Below, one piece after another: positions 36,705 to 45,447 of a stretch of DNA of 64,000 nt. Each line of letters starts with the position of its first letter. Within the stretch, counting starts at the first letter, position 1. The notes under the pieces were generated by a model that did not search any database, was not told the origin of the DNA, and saw only the letters and a program-made list of their open reading frames with translations. The stretch lies in assembly GCA_050181465.1 (NCBI GenBank), contig JBFXDD010000004.1:128641-192640 (forward strand), given 5' to 3'. This DNA comes from JACRLW01 sp050181465 (GTDB lineage: Bacteria; Planctomycetota; UBA1135; UBA2386). The position numbers and the translations under genes are program-made.

Positions 36705-37820
36705 TCAACGCACCTTGAACAACGCGAGGCTCGCCATCGCGAGTAGACCGCTGATGAGCCAGAGCCGGACGACGATGCGCGTCTCGGGCACGCCGGCGAA
36801 CTGGAAGTGATGATGGAAGGGCGCGCAGCGAAAGATCCGCTTCTTGCGCAACCGAAACGACGTGACCTGCAGCATGACCGACACCGCCTCGGCGACGAAG
36901 ACCCCGCCGATGAACAACAGCATCAGTTCGGTGCGCGAGACCAACGCCGCGAAGCCCAAGGCGCCGCCCAAGGGCAGGCTGCCCACATCGCCCATGAAGA
37001 CGCGCGCGGGCGGCGCGTTGAACCACAGGAAGCCGCACGAGGCACCGAGGAGCGACCCGAGCATCACGGTGATCTCCCCGGCTCCAGGCACGTGCGAGAC
37101 CATCAGATACTCGGAGAAGTCGCTGCGACCGACGAAGTAGCAGATGCCGGCGAAGGCCAAGGTCGAAGTGATGACGCAGCCGATCGCAAGTCCATCCAAC
37201 CCGTCGGTCAGGTTGACGGCATTCGCAGTGCCGCTCAGCACGACCGCACCGACGATCACGAAGGCGATCAATCCCAGGTTCGCGACGCTCTCGCGCAGGA
37301 ACGGCACGTGCAGCGCCGGTCCGTCCGCACCGCCGAAGCCGAGCGCGTGCATCCACAGTACCGCACCGAGCGCACCCAGCGTGAGCAGTCCTTGCTTGCT
37401 CCGCTTGCTCAGGCCGTTGCGACCCTGGATCCGCAGCTTGATCCAGTCGTCCAGCAACCCGACTCCGGCGTACCATGCGATCAGACACAGACCGACGATC
37501 GTCCAGCGATTGATGCCGTCGAAGCGACACCACAGGATCGCAGTGACCAGCATCGCGCCGATCAGGAAGACCCCGCCCATCGTCGGCGTGCCGCGCTTGT
37601 CCTTGTGCAAGTCGCGCAGCGTGCTCGAGTCCGACTTGTCGGTGTTCTCGCCGATCGACCAACGCCGCAGCGCGGCGATCGAAGCTCCGCCGATGAAGAG
37701 CACCAGCAGGAACGCGAACAACGTCGCCGCGACCGTGCGGAACGAGATGTAGCGCAAGAGCCACATCCCGGGCAGGTCGAAGAGAGGACGATCGCCGTTC
37801 CACAACAGTTCGAAGAGCAC
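36705..37820 (-). CDS. mraY: Phospho-MurNAc-pentapeptide translocase MraY
   Basis: 371 residues, about ten membrane segments. MraY transfers phospho-MurNAc-pentapeptide to undecaprenyl phosphate, giving lipid I. Conserved features are KRGTPTMGGVF, LLDDWIKLR, NAVNLTDGLDGLA, FMGDVGSLPLGG and the APFHHHF histidine motif. The GTG start at 37820 is one base after the murF stop. Confidence 0.97.
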   Translation of the reverse strand: MLFELLWNGDRPLFDLPGMWLLRYISFRTVAATLFAFLLVLFIGGASIAALRRWSIGENTDKSDSSTLRDLHKDKRGTPTMGGVFLIGAMLVTAILWCRFDGINRWTIVGLCLIAWYAGVGLLDDWIKLRIQGRNGLSKRSKQGLLTLGALGAVLWMHALGFGGADGPALHVPFLRESVANLGLIAFVIVGAVVLSGTANAVNLTDGLDGLAIGCVITSTLAFAGICYFVGRSDFSEYLMVSHVPGAGEITVMLGSLLGASCGFLWFNAPPARVFMGDVGSLPLGGALGFAALVSRTELMLLFIGGVFVAEAVSVMLQVTSFRLRKKRIFRCAPFHHHFQFAGVPETRIVVRLWLISGLLAMASLALFKVR

Positions 37821-37821
37821 G

Positions 37822-39264
37822 TCAGTCGGCGCCCGGCCCCGTGCCGGCTGCGGAGAAACGCGAGGAGAGATCGTCGACCAGACGATCGAGCGCGGCGGCC
37901 CGCGATGCCTTCAGCAACACGGTGTCGCCGGGTTGGCAGAACTCGAGCAAGCAGTCGAGTGCCTGACCGTGGTCCTCGACCGCGATCACGGCATCCGCTG
38001 CCATGCCGGCGTCGCGCGCACCCGCAGCGATGGGTGCGGCGGCCGAACCGACGGTGAGCAGCAGGTCGGCACGACTCGCGACGACCTCGCGACCGAGCTC
38101 GTAGTGCAGCCGCTCGCTGCTCTCGCCGAGCTCGCGCATCTCGCCGAACACCACGACGTGCCGCGCGGTGCGGGGCAGACTCGCGAGCGCGAGCAAGGCC
38201 GCCCGCGCCGAAGCCGGGTTCATGTTGTAGCTGTCGTCCAGGATGCGCAGCCCGCCGACCTCGCGCGGTTCCAGCCGCCGCGAGCTGTGCGGCAACGCGC
38301 CGAGAGCCGCGACCACCGCCCGCACGTCGAGCCCCAGTTCGACCGCCGCAGCAATCGAGAACAGCGCGTTGTGCACGTTGTGCGAACCGAGTCGCGGCAG
38401 CACCACCGGGATCTCGCCGTTGAGGCGGAAGCTCGTCCCGAGCCCGCTGAAGCCCAGATCGGTTGCGAACCAATCGGCTTCACTGCCGACCCGAGCCAGC
38501 ACCTTGCGGCCGGGCAGCTTGCCGGCGATGCGCACGCAGGCCGGGTCATCGCCGTTGAGGATCGCGAGCCCGCCGGTGCGGAGGCCGTCGAAGATCGTCG
38601 CCTTTTCGCGCTCGACGCCGCGCAGATCCCCGAGGCCGGCAAGATGCGCTTCGCGCACGCAGGTGAGGATCGCGATGTCGGGTTCCGCGATCGCAGTGAG
38701 ATTCGAGATCTCCCCCGGTGCGTTGGTGCCGATCTCGATGGCGGCGAAAGCGGTACCACCGTCGATCGCCAACAAGGAAAGCGGCACGCCGATCTGATTG
38801 TTGAACGACTTCGGCGAGGCCACGGTCGCGCCGGCCGTGGCCAGCACGCAACCGAGCATGTCCTTCGTGCTGGTCTTGCCGCACGAACCCGTAATGCCGA
38901 CCACCTTCGCGCCGTGACGACGGCGGTGCTCGCGCGCGAGGTCTGCCAGGGCCTTCCCGGTGTCCTTCACCCGCACGACGAATGCCTTGCCCTCGATGCG
39001 TGCGCTGACGGGAACTCGATCGACGACCACGCCCGCCGCGCCGCGCGCCAAGACGTGAGGGATGAAGTCATGGCCGTCGAACCGATCGCCGACGATGGCC
39101 ACGAACAGATCACCCGGCTCGAGCGCGCGACTGTCGGTCACCACACGACGCGCGCGGGGACCGGAGACGACGACCCGCCCGCCGACCGCGCGCGCCACCG
39201 CCGCCGGGGTCATCCAGACCGAGTGGTCCCAGAGCGAAGAATCACTTGGTTCGAAACTCACCAT
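37822..39264 (-). CDS. murF: UDP-MurNAc-tripeptide--D-Ala-D-Ala ligase MurF
   Basis: 480 residues. MurF adds D-Ala-D-Ala to complete the pentapeptide. The P-loop is VGITGSCGKTSTKDML, FNNQIGVPLSLL is the family-typical segment, and EIGTNAPGEISNLTAIAEPDI and ILDDSYNMNPASARAAL follow. ATG 39264 is two bases from the murE stop and is preferred over a later ATG at about residue 18. Confidence 0.95.
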   Translation of the reverse strand: MVSFEPSDSSLWDHSVWMTPAAVARAVGGRVVVSGPRARRVVTDSRALEPGDLFVAIVGDRFDGHDFIPHVLARGAAGVVVDRVPVSARIEGKAFVVRVKDTGKALADLAREHRRRHGAKVVGITGSCGKTSTKDMLGCVLATAGATVASPKSFNNQIGVPLSLLAIDGGTAFAAIEIGTNAPGEISNLTAIAEPDIAILTCVREAHLAGLGDLRGVEREKATIFDGLRTGGLAILNGDDPACVRIAGKLPGRKVLARVGSEADWFATDLGFSGLGTSFRLNGEIPVVLPRLGSHNVHNALFSIAAAVELGLDVRAVVAALGALPHSSRRLEPREVGGLRILDDSYNMNPASARAALLALASLPRTARHVVVFGEMRELGESSERLHYELGREVVASRADLLLTVGSAAAPIAAGARDAGMAADAVIAVEDHGQALDCLLEFCQPGDTVLLKASRAAALDRLVDDLSSRFSAAGTGPGAD

Positions 39265-39265
39265 G

Positions 39266-40801
39266 TCATTCGCGCGCGGCCAAGGCCTTCTGCGCCCATT
39301 CACGATCGTCGAAGGGGATCACGGAGTCGGCGAGAATCTGGTAGGTCTCGTGACCCTTGCCGGCGACCAGCACGAACTCGCCGGGGCGCGCGCGACGGAT
39401 CGCGTCGCCGATCGCAGTAGCGCGGTCAGTGATGCGCGCATACTCGCGAATGCGGACCTCGCCCGACTCGGCGCAGCCGAGAAGGCCGCGCTCCACCTCG
39501 TCGAGAATCGCTTCGGGATCTTCGCTGCGCGGATTGTCGCTGGTGAGGAACACGCGCTCGGCGCCGACGGCCGCGGCGCGGGCCATCAAGGGGCGCTTGC
39601 TGCGATCGCGATCGCCGCCGCACCCGAACACGATGGTGATCGGGCCGTCGCCCAGCGCACGCAACGTGGCGCACGCCTTCTCGATCGCATCCGGCGTGTG
39701 CGCGTAGTCGACGTAGACCCGCACCCCGCCCTTCTTGCCGACGAGTTCCATCCGGCCGCGAACCGGCGGTGCGGTCTCGAGGGCATGAGCGATCGAGATC
39801 TCCGACACGCCGAGCGCCTGCGCCGTCGCCGCCGCGGCGAGCGCATTCTCGATGTTGTGACGACCGGGCAGGGGCAGCCGAACCAGGTGTTCTCCCTGCG
39901 GCATCACCAGGCGGAAACTCGTACCTTCGGCATCGCAGCGGATGTCGACGGCGCGCACGGTAGCGTTCTCGCCCTCGCCGAAGCCGACCACCTTGGTGCC
40001 TTGCGGCAAGGCATCCCACATCACCTGCGCGGCCGGCGAATCGAGGTTGAGCACGGCGAGCCCGCCGGGCCGCAGCGCCGCGAACAGGCGGGCCTTCGCC
40101 TGCGCATAGGCGGTCATCGAGCCGTGGTAGTCGAGGTGATCCTGCGTGAGGTTCGTGAAGACCGCCGCACGGAATCGAACGCCACGGACCCGCTCCTGCA
40201 CCAGCGCATGACTGCTCACCTCCATCACACAGCACGGCACTCGACGATCGGCCATCTCGCGCAGGTAACCGTGCAGACGGACGGGGTCGGGGGTCGTGTG
40301 CACGGCGGGGATGCGCCGGCCGTCGAACTCGTAGGCGATCGTGCCGAGCAAACCGGTGGGCTTGCCGTCGGTCTCCAGCACGTGACGCAGCAGGTGCGTG
40401 GTGGTCGTCTTGCCGTTCGTGCCGGTGACACCGATGGTGTCGACCTGCGCGGACGGGTCGCCGTAGAAGTGGCGTGCGGCGTCGGCCAGCGCCGCGCGCA
40501 CGTCGCGCACGACGATGACCGGCACTCGCAGGGTCATCGCTCGCTCGCTGACGACCGCGAGCGCGCCGCGATCGAGCGCTTCGTCGACGTAACGTGCGCC
40601 GTCTTCGCGCGTGCCGGGCACGGCGAAGAACAAGGTGCCGGGCACGACCTCACCGCTGTGGAACGCCAACGCCAGCACCGACTCGTCCGCAACGGAATCG
40701 AGTCGGTACGCGCTGATCGGATCCAGCACCGCGAGGAGGTCCCGGAGGTACGAACCGCTCTGTCGTGGTCGCAGGCCCGAAGGCCATGCAAGCTCTGTCA
40801 T
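39266..40801 (-). CDS. murE: UDP-MurNAc-L-Ala-D-Glu--2,6-diaminopimelate ligase MurE
   Basis: 511 residues. MurE adds the third residue of the stem peptide. The P-loop GVTGTNGKTTTTHLL and VMEVSSHALVQERV are family motifs. The substrate-specificity motif reads TSDNPRSEDP: DNPR is the pattern of enzymes that add meso-diaminopimelate, not lysine. The wall should therefore be DAP-type. The ATG at 40801 overlaps the ftsI stop (ATGA), which fixes the start and rejects a longer upstream frame. Confidence 0.96.
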   Translation of the reverse strand: MTELAWPSGLRPRQSGSYLRDLLAVLDPISAYRLDSVADESVLALAFHSGEVVPGTLFFAVPGTREDGARYVDEALDRGALAVVSERAMTLRVPVIVVRDVRAALADAARHFYGDPSAQVDTIGVTGTNGKTTTTHLLRHVLETDGKPTGLLGTIAYEFDGRRIPAVHTTPDPVRLHGYLREMADRRVPCCVMEVSSHALVQERVRGVRFRAAVFTNLTQDHLDYHGSMTAYAQAKARLFAALRPGGLAVLNLDSPAAQVMWDALPQGTKVVGFGEGENATVRAVDIRCDAEGTSFRLVMPQGEHLVRLPLPGRHNIENALAAAATAQALGVSEISIAHALETAPPVRGRMELVGKKGGVRVYVDYAHTPDAIEKACATLRALGDGPITIVFGCGGDRDRSKRPLMARAAAVGAERVFLTSDNPRSEDPEAILDEVERGLLGCAESGEVRIREYARITDRATAIGDAIRRARPGEFVLVAGKGHETYQILADSVIPFDDREWAQKALAARE

Positions 40802-42861
40802 CGCCGCCTCTGTCGAAAATCGGAGCCCCCCGGCTCCGAGCTGGTTTCGAACGCCACCGACGCTGACCCGTCGGTCTCGCTCGTGCGAACGACCCGTGAC
40901 TCCCGATCGAGGGCGGCCACGAGCAGTCGCGAAGCAGCAGGTGCAGCATAGAGTCCGCCATAGAAGGCTCCAGCACCTGCTTTCTGAAAAACACAGACCG
41001 CAAGGAAGTGCGGTTCGTCGACCGGCGTGAAGCCGGCGAACGAAGATGTGCGGATGTCGCCGTGGAACTTCGAGCCGTCCCAACGGGTGGTCGCGCCGAC
41101 GTACTCCGACGTCCCGGTCTTGCCGGCGATCGCCAGATCGGTGCGGCCGGTCCTCGTGCGCAGTTCGCGCAGCCAACGACCGATACCGCGCGCGGTCCCG
41201 TGCTCGTCTTCGACGACACCGACGAGCGCACCGCGGATGTCCGCGAGCGCGGCCGCAGACGCGAAGGCGGCACCGTCTTCGCCGCGCGGACCGAGCAGGC
41301 GCTCGCCCTCGCGCTCCAGCGACTCGACCAGATGCAGTTCGCGTGGGCGGCCGGCGAGGAACGACAAGAACGCGCGCGCGAGTTGGAATGGCGTGCAGGC
41401 GATCTGGTAGCCGAACAGCACGGAGGGCCCGGCGTAGACGAGTTGTTCGCGCGGATTCGAGGCCGCGATGGACTTGGGACGCTGACCTGCCAACTCACCG
41501 GGGAAGTCGATCGCCGTCAGGCGGCCGAAACGGTAGTTCTCGAGGTACTCGTCGACGCCGGCCGCACCCATTCGCAGGCCGAGACGAACCGCGCCGATGT
41601 TGCTGCTGCGGATCAGGACCTCGCGCGGCGTGATGATCGCGTTCTCGTGGTCGTCCCGGATCGTGCGACGCGGCAAGCGGGTGCCGGGCTGGACGAAGTC
41701 GGAACCGGCCAGGTACCCCGGCCGACAGTCGACCATCTCGTCCATCGACATGAGACCGCGGTCGAGCACCATCGCCATGGAGAGCGGCTTGACGACCGAC
41801 CCGGGTTCGAAGAGTCGCTGCGCCGGCGCGAACGCACCGTGCGGATCGCGGCTACCGTCCTTCGCCGCCGTGTAGGACGCTGCCGCCACCACCGCGCCGT
41901 CGCGGGCATCGACCAGCACCAGCGCGCCCCACTCCGGCGGGTGGCCGTAGCGCGTGCGAATCGCTTCCGCGGCGTCCGCCAACTCCCGATCGGCGAGGGT
42001 CTGGAGCTCGTAGTCGACCGTCATCCGCAGAGTCGGCGGCAACGCAGCAGGCGAAGTCTTGGCGGTCCAATACGGGCGCGCGCGGGCGTCGGCGCGCACC
42101 GACGCCACGCCGCTCTCGCCGGGCAGCAGACAGGCGAGACGTTCGAGGCCGAGCATGGGCACGCGGTCATCCACGAGTCGGCGGTCACCGCCCTTCTCGC
42201 CGCGGAACAAGGCCCCGGGCTGCACCCGCCCGACCAGCCCGAACAGGCTGGAGTCCTCGGCGTACTCGCGCTCCCAGCGTTGCTGCAAGTTGACGTAGCA
42301 GCGATAGAGCGGCTTCTCGCGTTTGTTGGACTTGGGTGCATGACGCACGTCGAGCTCGAGGAGCCCCGCGATCACGCCGGCGTGGTCCAAGGCTCGATCG
42401 AACAGAAAGTCGATCCCACGTTCCCCTCGGTCGACGGCGTGGGCGATCGCGGCCTCGATTCGGCCCGCGAGCTGACCGCGCAAGGCCGAACGGGAAGCCC
42501 GCGTCCCGAAGCGGTCGCGATCGCGGTCGGCGGCCCACAGGAGTTCGCCGAGCAAATGCTCGCAGGCGGGACGCAGAGCCTCGTAATCCGGCGCTTCGCC
42601 GACCTTGCCGCTCAGGCCGGCCACGACCTCCGCGCGGATGCGCGCCTCGAACACCGGTCGATCCCAGGCAAGCGTGCGGCCGACGCGGTCCTCGATCGCG
42701 CCGCGGGCTGCGGGCAAACGCGAGGAGCGCGCCGCGAGAGCGGGACGTCCGGCGGCGTCGCCGAGCAGCTGCAACTCCACCAGCCGACCGAACACACAGC
42801 AAAGGAGGATCAGCAGGATCGCCGACACCAGCCGGAGACGAATCACTTCACCGCGACTCAT
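40798..42861 (-). CDS. ftsI: Septal peptidoglycan transpeptidase FtsI (class B PBP)
   Basis: 687 residues, about 100 longer than E. coli PBP3. A membrane anchor (LVSAILLILLCCVFGRLVEL, about residues 11-30) is followed by the PBP dimerisation domain with an enlarged, Arg-rich insert around residues 90-270. The transpeptidase motifs are SVVK (Ser355-Lys358), SSN (419-421) and KTGTSEY. It crosslinks septal peptidoglycan as partner of FtsW. Its ATG overlaps the ftsL stop and its own stop overlaps murE (both ATGA). Confidence 0.93.
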   Translation of the reverse strand: MSRGEVIRLRLVSAILLILLCCVFGRLVELQLLGDAAGRPALAARSSRLPAARGAIEDRVGRTLAWDRPVFEARIRAEVVAGLSGKVGEAPDYEALRPACEHLLGELLWAADRDRDRFGTRASRSALRGQLAGRIEAAIAHAVDRGERGIDFLFDRALDHAGVIAGLLELDVRHAPKSNKREKPLYRCYVNLQQRWEREYAEDSSLFGLVGRVQPGALFRGEKGGDRRLVDDRVPMLGLERLACLLPGESGVASVRADARARPYWTAKTSPAALPPTLRMTVDYELQTLADRELADAAEAIRTRYGHPPEWGALVLVDARDGAVVAAASYTAAKDGSRDPHGAFAPAQRLFEPGSVVKPLSMAMVLDRGLMSMDEMVDCRPGYLAGSDFVQPGTRLPRRTIRDDHENAIITPREVLIRSSNIGAVRLGLRMGAAGVDEYLENYRFGRLTAIDFPGELAGQRPKSIAASNPREQLVYAGPSVLFGYQIACTPFQLARAFLSFLAGRPRELHLVESLEREGERLLGPRGEDGAAFASAAALADIRGALVGVVEDEHGTARGIGRWLRELRTRTGRTDLAIAGKTGTSEYVGATTRWDGSKFHGDIRTSSFAGFTPVDEPHFLAVCVFQKAGAGAFYGGLYAAPAASRLLVAALDRESRVVRTSETDGSASVAFETSSEPGGSDFRQRRR

Positions 42862-43103
42862 TGCGCCGCCCTCCGTGCCATGATCGCTTCCATCCGTCGC
42901 CAGGTCGCGCACAACACTTCCGGCTTCGAGGCCTGCGCGAAGCGCACCGCTTCTGCCTCGCAGTGCACACGCTGCGCGAGGACTCGCTGGTCGAGCCGCG
43001 CCAGCGCCGCACGACGCTTCACGTTCGCGTGCGAAACGGCCGCCGTCACGATCGCGAGCGCGACCAGTGACGAGAACGCCAACGCTGCAAGGAACCACTT
43101 CAT
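42858..43103 (-). CDS. ftsL: FtsL-like small bitopic protein
   Basis: 81 residues. A single membrane segment (WFLAALAFSSLVALAIVTAAV) is followed by a short, basic coiled-coil-like helix (NVKRRAALARLDQRVLAQRVHCEAEAVRF). Sequence similarity to FtsL is too low to see by eye; the assignment rests on size, topology and position between rsmH and ftsI. FtsL would link FtsB/FtsQ with FtsI-FtsW. It overlaps both neighbours by ATGA and has two cysteines after the membrane, which is unusual. Confidence 0.65.
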   Translation of the reverse strand: MKWFLAALAFSSLVALAIVTAAVSHANVKRRAALARLDQRVLAQRVHCEAEAVRFAQASKPEVLCATWRRMEAIMARRAAQ

Positions 43104-44044
43104 GACGCGCGCTTCCTCCCCACGCGCAACTTGGCGCTGCGCGCGCGCGGGTTGATCGCGACTTCGCTCGGCGCGGCCACGATCGGCTTCTTCTGATCGA
43201 GATCGCAGTGCGCGCGCAGGAACTGCTTCACGGCACGGTCCTCGAGCGAGTGGAAGGTCAACACGGCCAGGCGTCCACCGGGCGCCAGCGCCTCGAGCAT
43301 TGCCGGCATGCCGCGCTCGAGCTGACCGAGCTCGTCGTTGACCGCGATGCGGATCGCCTGAAAGGTGCGGGTCGCGACATGCGCGCGCCCGTGACGATGA
43401 CTCGCCGGGGTGGCGCGCACGACCAGATCGACCAATTCCCCGGTGGACGTGATCGCACCGCGACCACGTGCGGTCACGATCGCGTCGGCGATACGCCGAG
43501 CGAATCGTTCTTCGCCGTATTCGAAGAGGACTCGCTCGAGTTCGGCGCGGGAGACGGAGCGGAGCCAGTCCGCCGCCGTCCGCGTCGAGCGCGTGGCGTC
43601 CATTCGCATGTCGAGAGGCCCGTTCCGCATGAACGAGAAGCCGCGGTGAGAAGAGTCGAGCTGGAGGGAGCTGACGCCGAGGTCGAGAAAGCAGCGGTCG
43701 ACGGACTGGATTCCCAGCTCGGCGAGCACCCGGCCGACCTCGGCGTAAGGAGCGTTGCGAAGAACGAACTGCGCGCCGCCGGACGTGCGCGCTGCCGCGA
43801 GCGCCCGCTCGGCGTGCGGAAGGATCTCCGCGTCTTGATCGATCCCCACGACCAGACCTGTCGGGCCGAGGGCACGCGCGAATTCCGCTGCGTGCCCACC
43901 GGCGCCGACCGTGCCGTCGACGACCGTCATGCCCGGTTGCAGTTCCACCACCGTGAGGCACTCGCGCAGCAGCACCGGCTCGTGGACCCTGACCGGCCCA
44001 TGCTCATCGTCTGCGCTCATGCCTCTCGGATCTGCTCCGTTCAT
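43100..44044 (-). CDS. rsmH: 16S rRNA m4C1402 methyltransferase RsmH
   Basis: 314 residues. RsmH (MraW) N4-methylates C1402 in the decoding centre of 16S rRNA. HEPVLLRECLTVVEL, the SAM loop VVDGTVGAGGHAAEFA, LDLGVSSLQLDSSHRGFSF and VLTFHSLEDRAVKQFLR are diagnostic. ATG 44044 begins about 18 residues before the core; ATG 44020 is the alternative. It follows mraZ by 71 bp. Confidence 0.96.
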   Translation of the reverse strand: MNGADPRGMSADDEHGPVRVHEPVLLRECLTVVELQPGMTVVDGTVGAGGHAAEFARALGPTGLVVGIDQDAEILPHAERALAAARTSGGAQFVLRNAPYAEVGRVLAELGIQSVDRCFLDLGVSSLQLDSSHRGFSFMRNGPLDMRMDATRSTRTAADWLRSVSRAELERVLFEYGEERFARRIADAIVTARGRGAITSTGELVDLVVRATPASHRHGRAHVATRTFQAIRIAVNDELGQLERGMPAMLEALAPGGRLAVLTFHSLEDRAVKQFLRAHCDLDQKKPIVAAPSEVAINPRARSAKLRVGRKRAS

Positions 44045-44115
44045 GACGCCCTCATCCGCGCGACCGCCCGCGTGGGGAGAGGGATTCGTCGTTCGAACGA
44101 CACGGCGGCTCGACC

Positions 44116-44574
44116 TCAGCCGGCCGTGGTGACGACCTGTTGTGATTCCAAGGAACTGGTGTGCACCGGTCGATCGCGCTCGACCATGTAGGCAGAGAAC
44201 GCCCACAGCTCGAGGTAGTGATCCATGCCGACGCACATGACTTCACGGCTCTCACCCAACCCCATCGCGGACCGCAGTCCGTCCGGGATCAGGAGACGAC
44301 CGGCCTTGTCGAACCCGGTGACCTCGGAGTGCCCGAGGACCCGGCGACAGAGCCGACGCCGATCCGTCGTCTGCTCGAGCGGGTTACCCGCGAGACCCGC
44401 GACGTAGGCATCGAAGTCCGCCGGCTTCATGACAAACAGGCAGCCGTCGAGGCCGACCGTGATCACCACCGGCGCGTCCGTCCCCCCAAAGCCATCTACG
44501 AACCGCTTGTTGAGCGTCAGCCGGAACTTGTCGTCCAGGCTGTTGCGCGTCGTTCCGCGGAGTGAAGAGGTCAT
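44116..44574 (-). CDS. mraZ: Transcriptional regulator MraZ
   Basis: 152 residues. MraZ is a double AbrB/SpoVT-like DNA-binding protein that controls its own operon. The two halves are visible: SLDDKFRLTLNKRF with LDGCLFVM, and TGFDKAGRLLIPDGLRSAMGL. The DxxxRxxxP-like motif is clearer in the second half. It opens the 12-gene cluster. Three 10-bp-spaced boxes upstream are the likely operator. Confidence 0.93.
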   Translation of the reverse strand: MTSSLRGTTRNSLDDKFRLTLNKRFVDGFGGTDAPVVITVGLDGCLFVMKPADFDAYVAGLAGNPLEQTTDRRRLCRRVLGHSEVTGFDKAGRLLIPDGLRSAMGLGESREVMCVGMDHYLELWAFSAYMVERDRPVHTSSLESQQVVTTAG

Positions 44575-44630
44575 GAGGAGAAGCCCGCGTCACGGATCGA
44601 GAGGATTTCTGCTCGACCAGGACGCGCGGA

Positions 44631-44659
44631 AGCCTACCCCACGAATTTACCCCTCGCAA
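44631..44659 (-). promoter_or_regulatory. Sigma-70-type promoter for the mraZ operon
   Basis: On the minus strand TTGCGA (44659-44654) and TAGGCT (44636-44631) are separated by 17 bp, giving a good -35/-10 pair about 57 bp upstream of the mraZ start codon. The placement just downstream of the MraZ boxes supports it. Start site not tested. Confidence 0.55.
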
Positions 44660-44685
44660 CCACCGAAACCCGGGATTCAGCGGCG

Positions 44686-44715
44686 CTTCACCCCACGCTC
44701 ACCCACTGTCCCCCT
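44686..44715 (-). promoter_or_regulatory. MraZ operator: three TGGGN-type boxes at 10-bp spacing
   Basis: The minus strand reads AGGGG-GACAG, TGGGT-GAGCG, TGGGG-TGAAG in exact 10-bp steps. MraZ of other bacteria binds TGGGN repeats separated by 5 nt. Two boxes match perfectly and the first differs at its first base. The block lies just upstream of the predicted -35 element, which fits autoregulation. Confidence 0.7.
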
Positions 44716-44859
44716 CTACACTGCACAACGTAGGCCCGGCCGTCGACCCCCACGAGCCGTGGGGGGCGACAGAGATCGCGTGCGTAGCGGGGCGACTAGC
44801 CCGGGCATAGTTCCTCGGTTTTTCTTCTTGCGGCTGCCCGGCTGCTGTGCCCCGTGAGT

Positions 44860-45393
44860 TCATGAGCCACCCTCGGCAGCGGGCAGCGCATCCGGGTCCT
44901 GCTCGGCGAGCGCCGCGAGCAACTCGTCCTTGAGACGACTCATTCGGTCCCCTTCGAGCTCGGGCGCGATGAGAATCGTGCGCGGTGAGCCGGGCACCTT
45001 CGGATCGACGACGACGAGATCCGCAGCCTCTTCGGCGACGCTGGACGGTCGAACCGACTTGAGGATGCGCTTGCGAAGCAACAGCAGTGCGACGAAGTAG
45101 CGGAGCCCGCGCGCTTCATCGCTGTCGACATCACCCAGTCGATCGAACAGGATCCGCAAGGATGCGAGATCGATCGTCGGCCCGCGCTTCTCGCCGCGGA
45201 CCCGGCGCGCCTTCCAGAAGATCAGCGGCTCGGAGGACGCGGCAGCCTGCTGATGGAAGCAGGTCGCGCAGAGATCCTGTCGCCGGCAATCGGGAAGGCT
45301 CAGCAGCGCGAAGAACTCGTCTGCGGCCGGCAGCGGGCAGCCCGGCTGCGGGCAGCCGCCGCGATCGCGATGGATATGCCAGGCTTCAGCCAT
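44860..45393 (-). CDS. Putative zinc-ribbon protein of unknown function
   Basis: 177 residues. The N-terminus carries closely spaced cysteines, CPQPGCPLP and CRRQDLCATCF, suggesting a zinc-binding ribbon; helical regions follow (LRYFVALLLLRKRIL). The C-terminal half is acidic. No family could be named. ATG 45393 starts MAEAWHIHRDRGG. It lies 54 bp downstream of a HEAT lipoprotein gene in the same direction and about 285 bp upstream of mraZ. Confidence 0.6.
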   Translation of the reverse strand: MAEAWHIHRDRGGCPQPGCPLPAADEFFALLSLPDCRRQDLCATCFHQQAAASSEPLIFWKARRVRGEKRGPTIDLASLRILFDRLGDVDSDEARGLRYFVALLLLRKRILKSVRPSSVAEEAADLVVVDPKVPGSPRTILIAPELEGDRMSRLKDELLAALAEQDPDALPAAEGGS

Positions 45394-45447
45394 TTCGACT
45401 CCGCACGGTGGACGACGCAACGCGATGGGCTCTCTGGCTGGCGATGT

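Noticed and set aside
44797..44815. CTAGCCCGGG as another end of the 184-bp repeat
   Set aside because: Only about 9 bases match and the next bases diverge at once; no right end is nearby.
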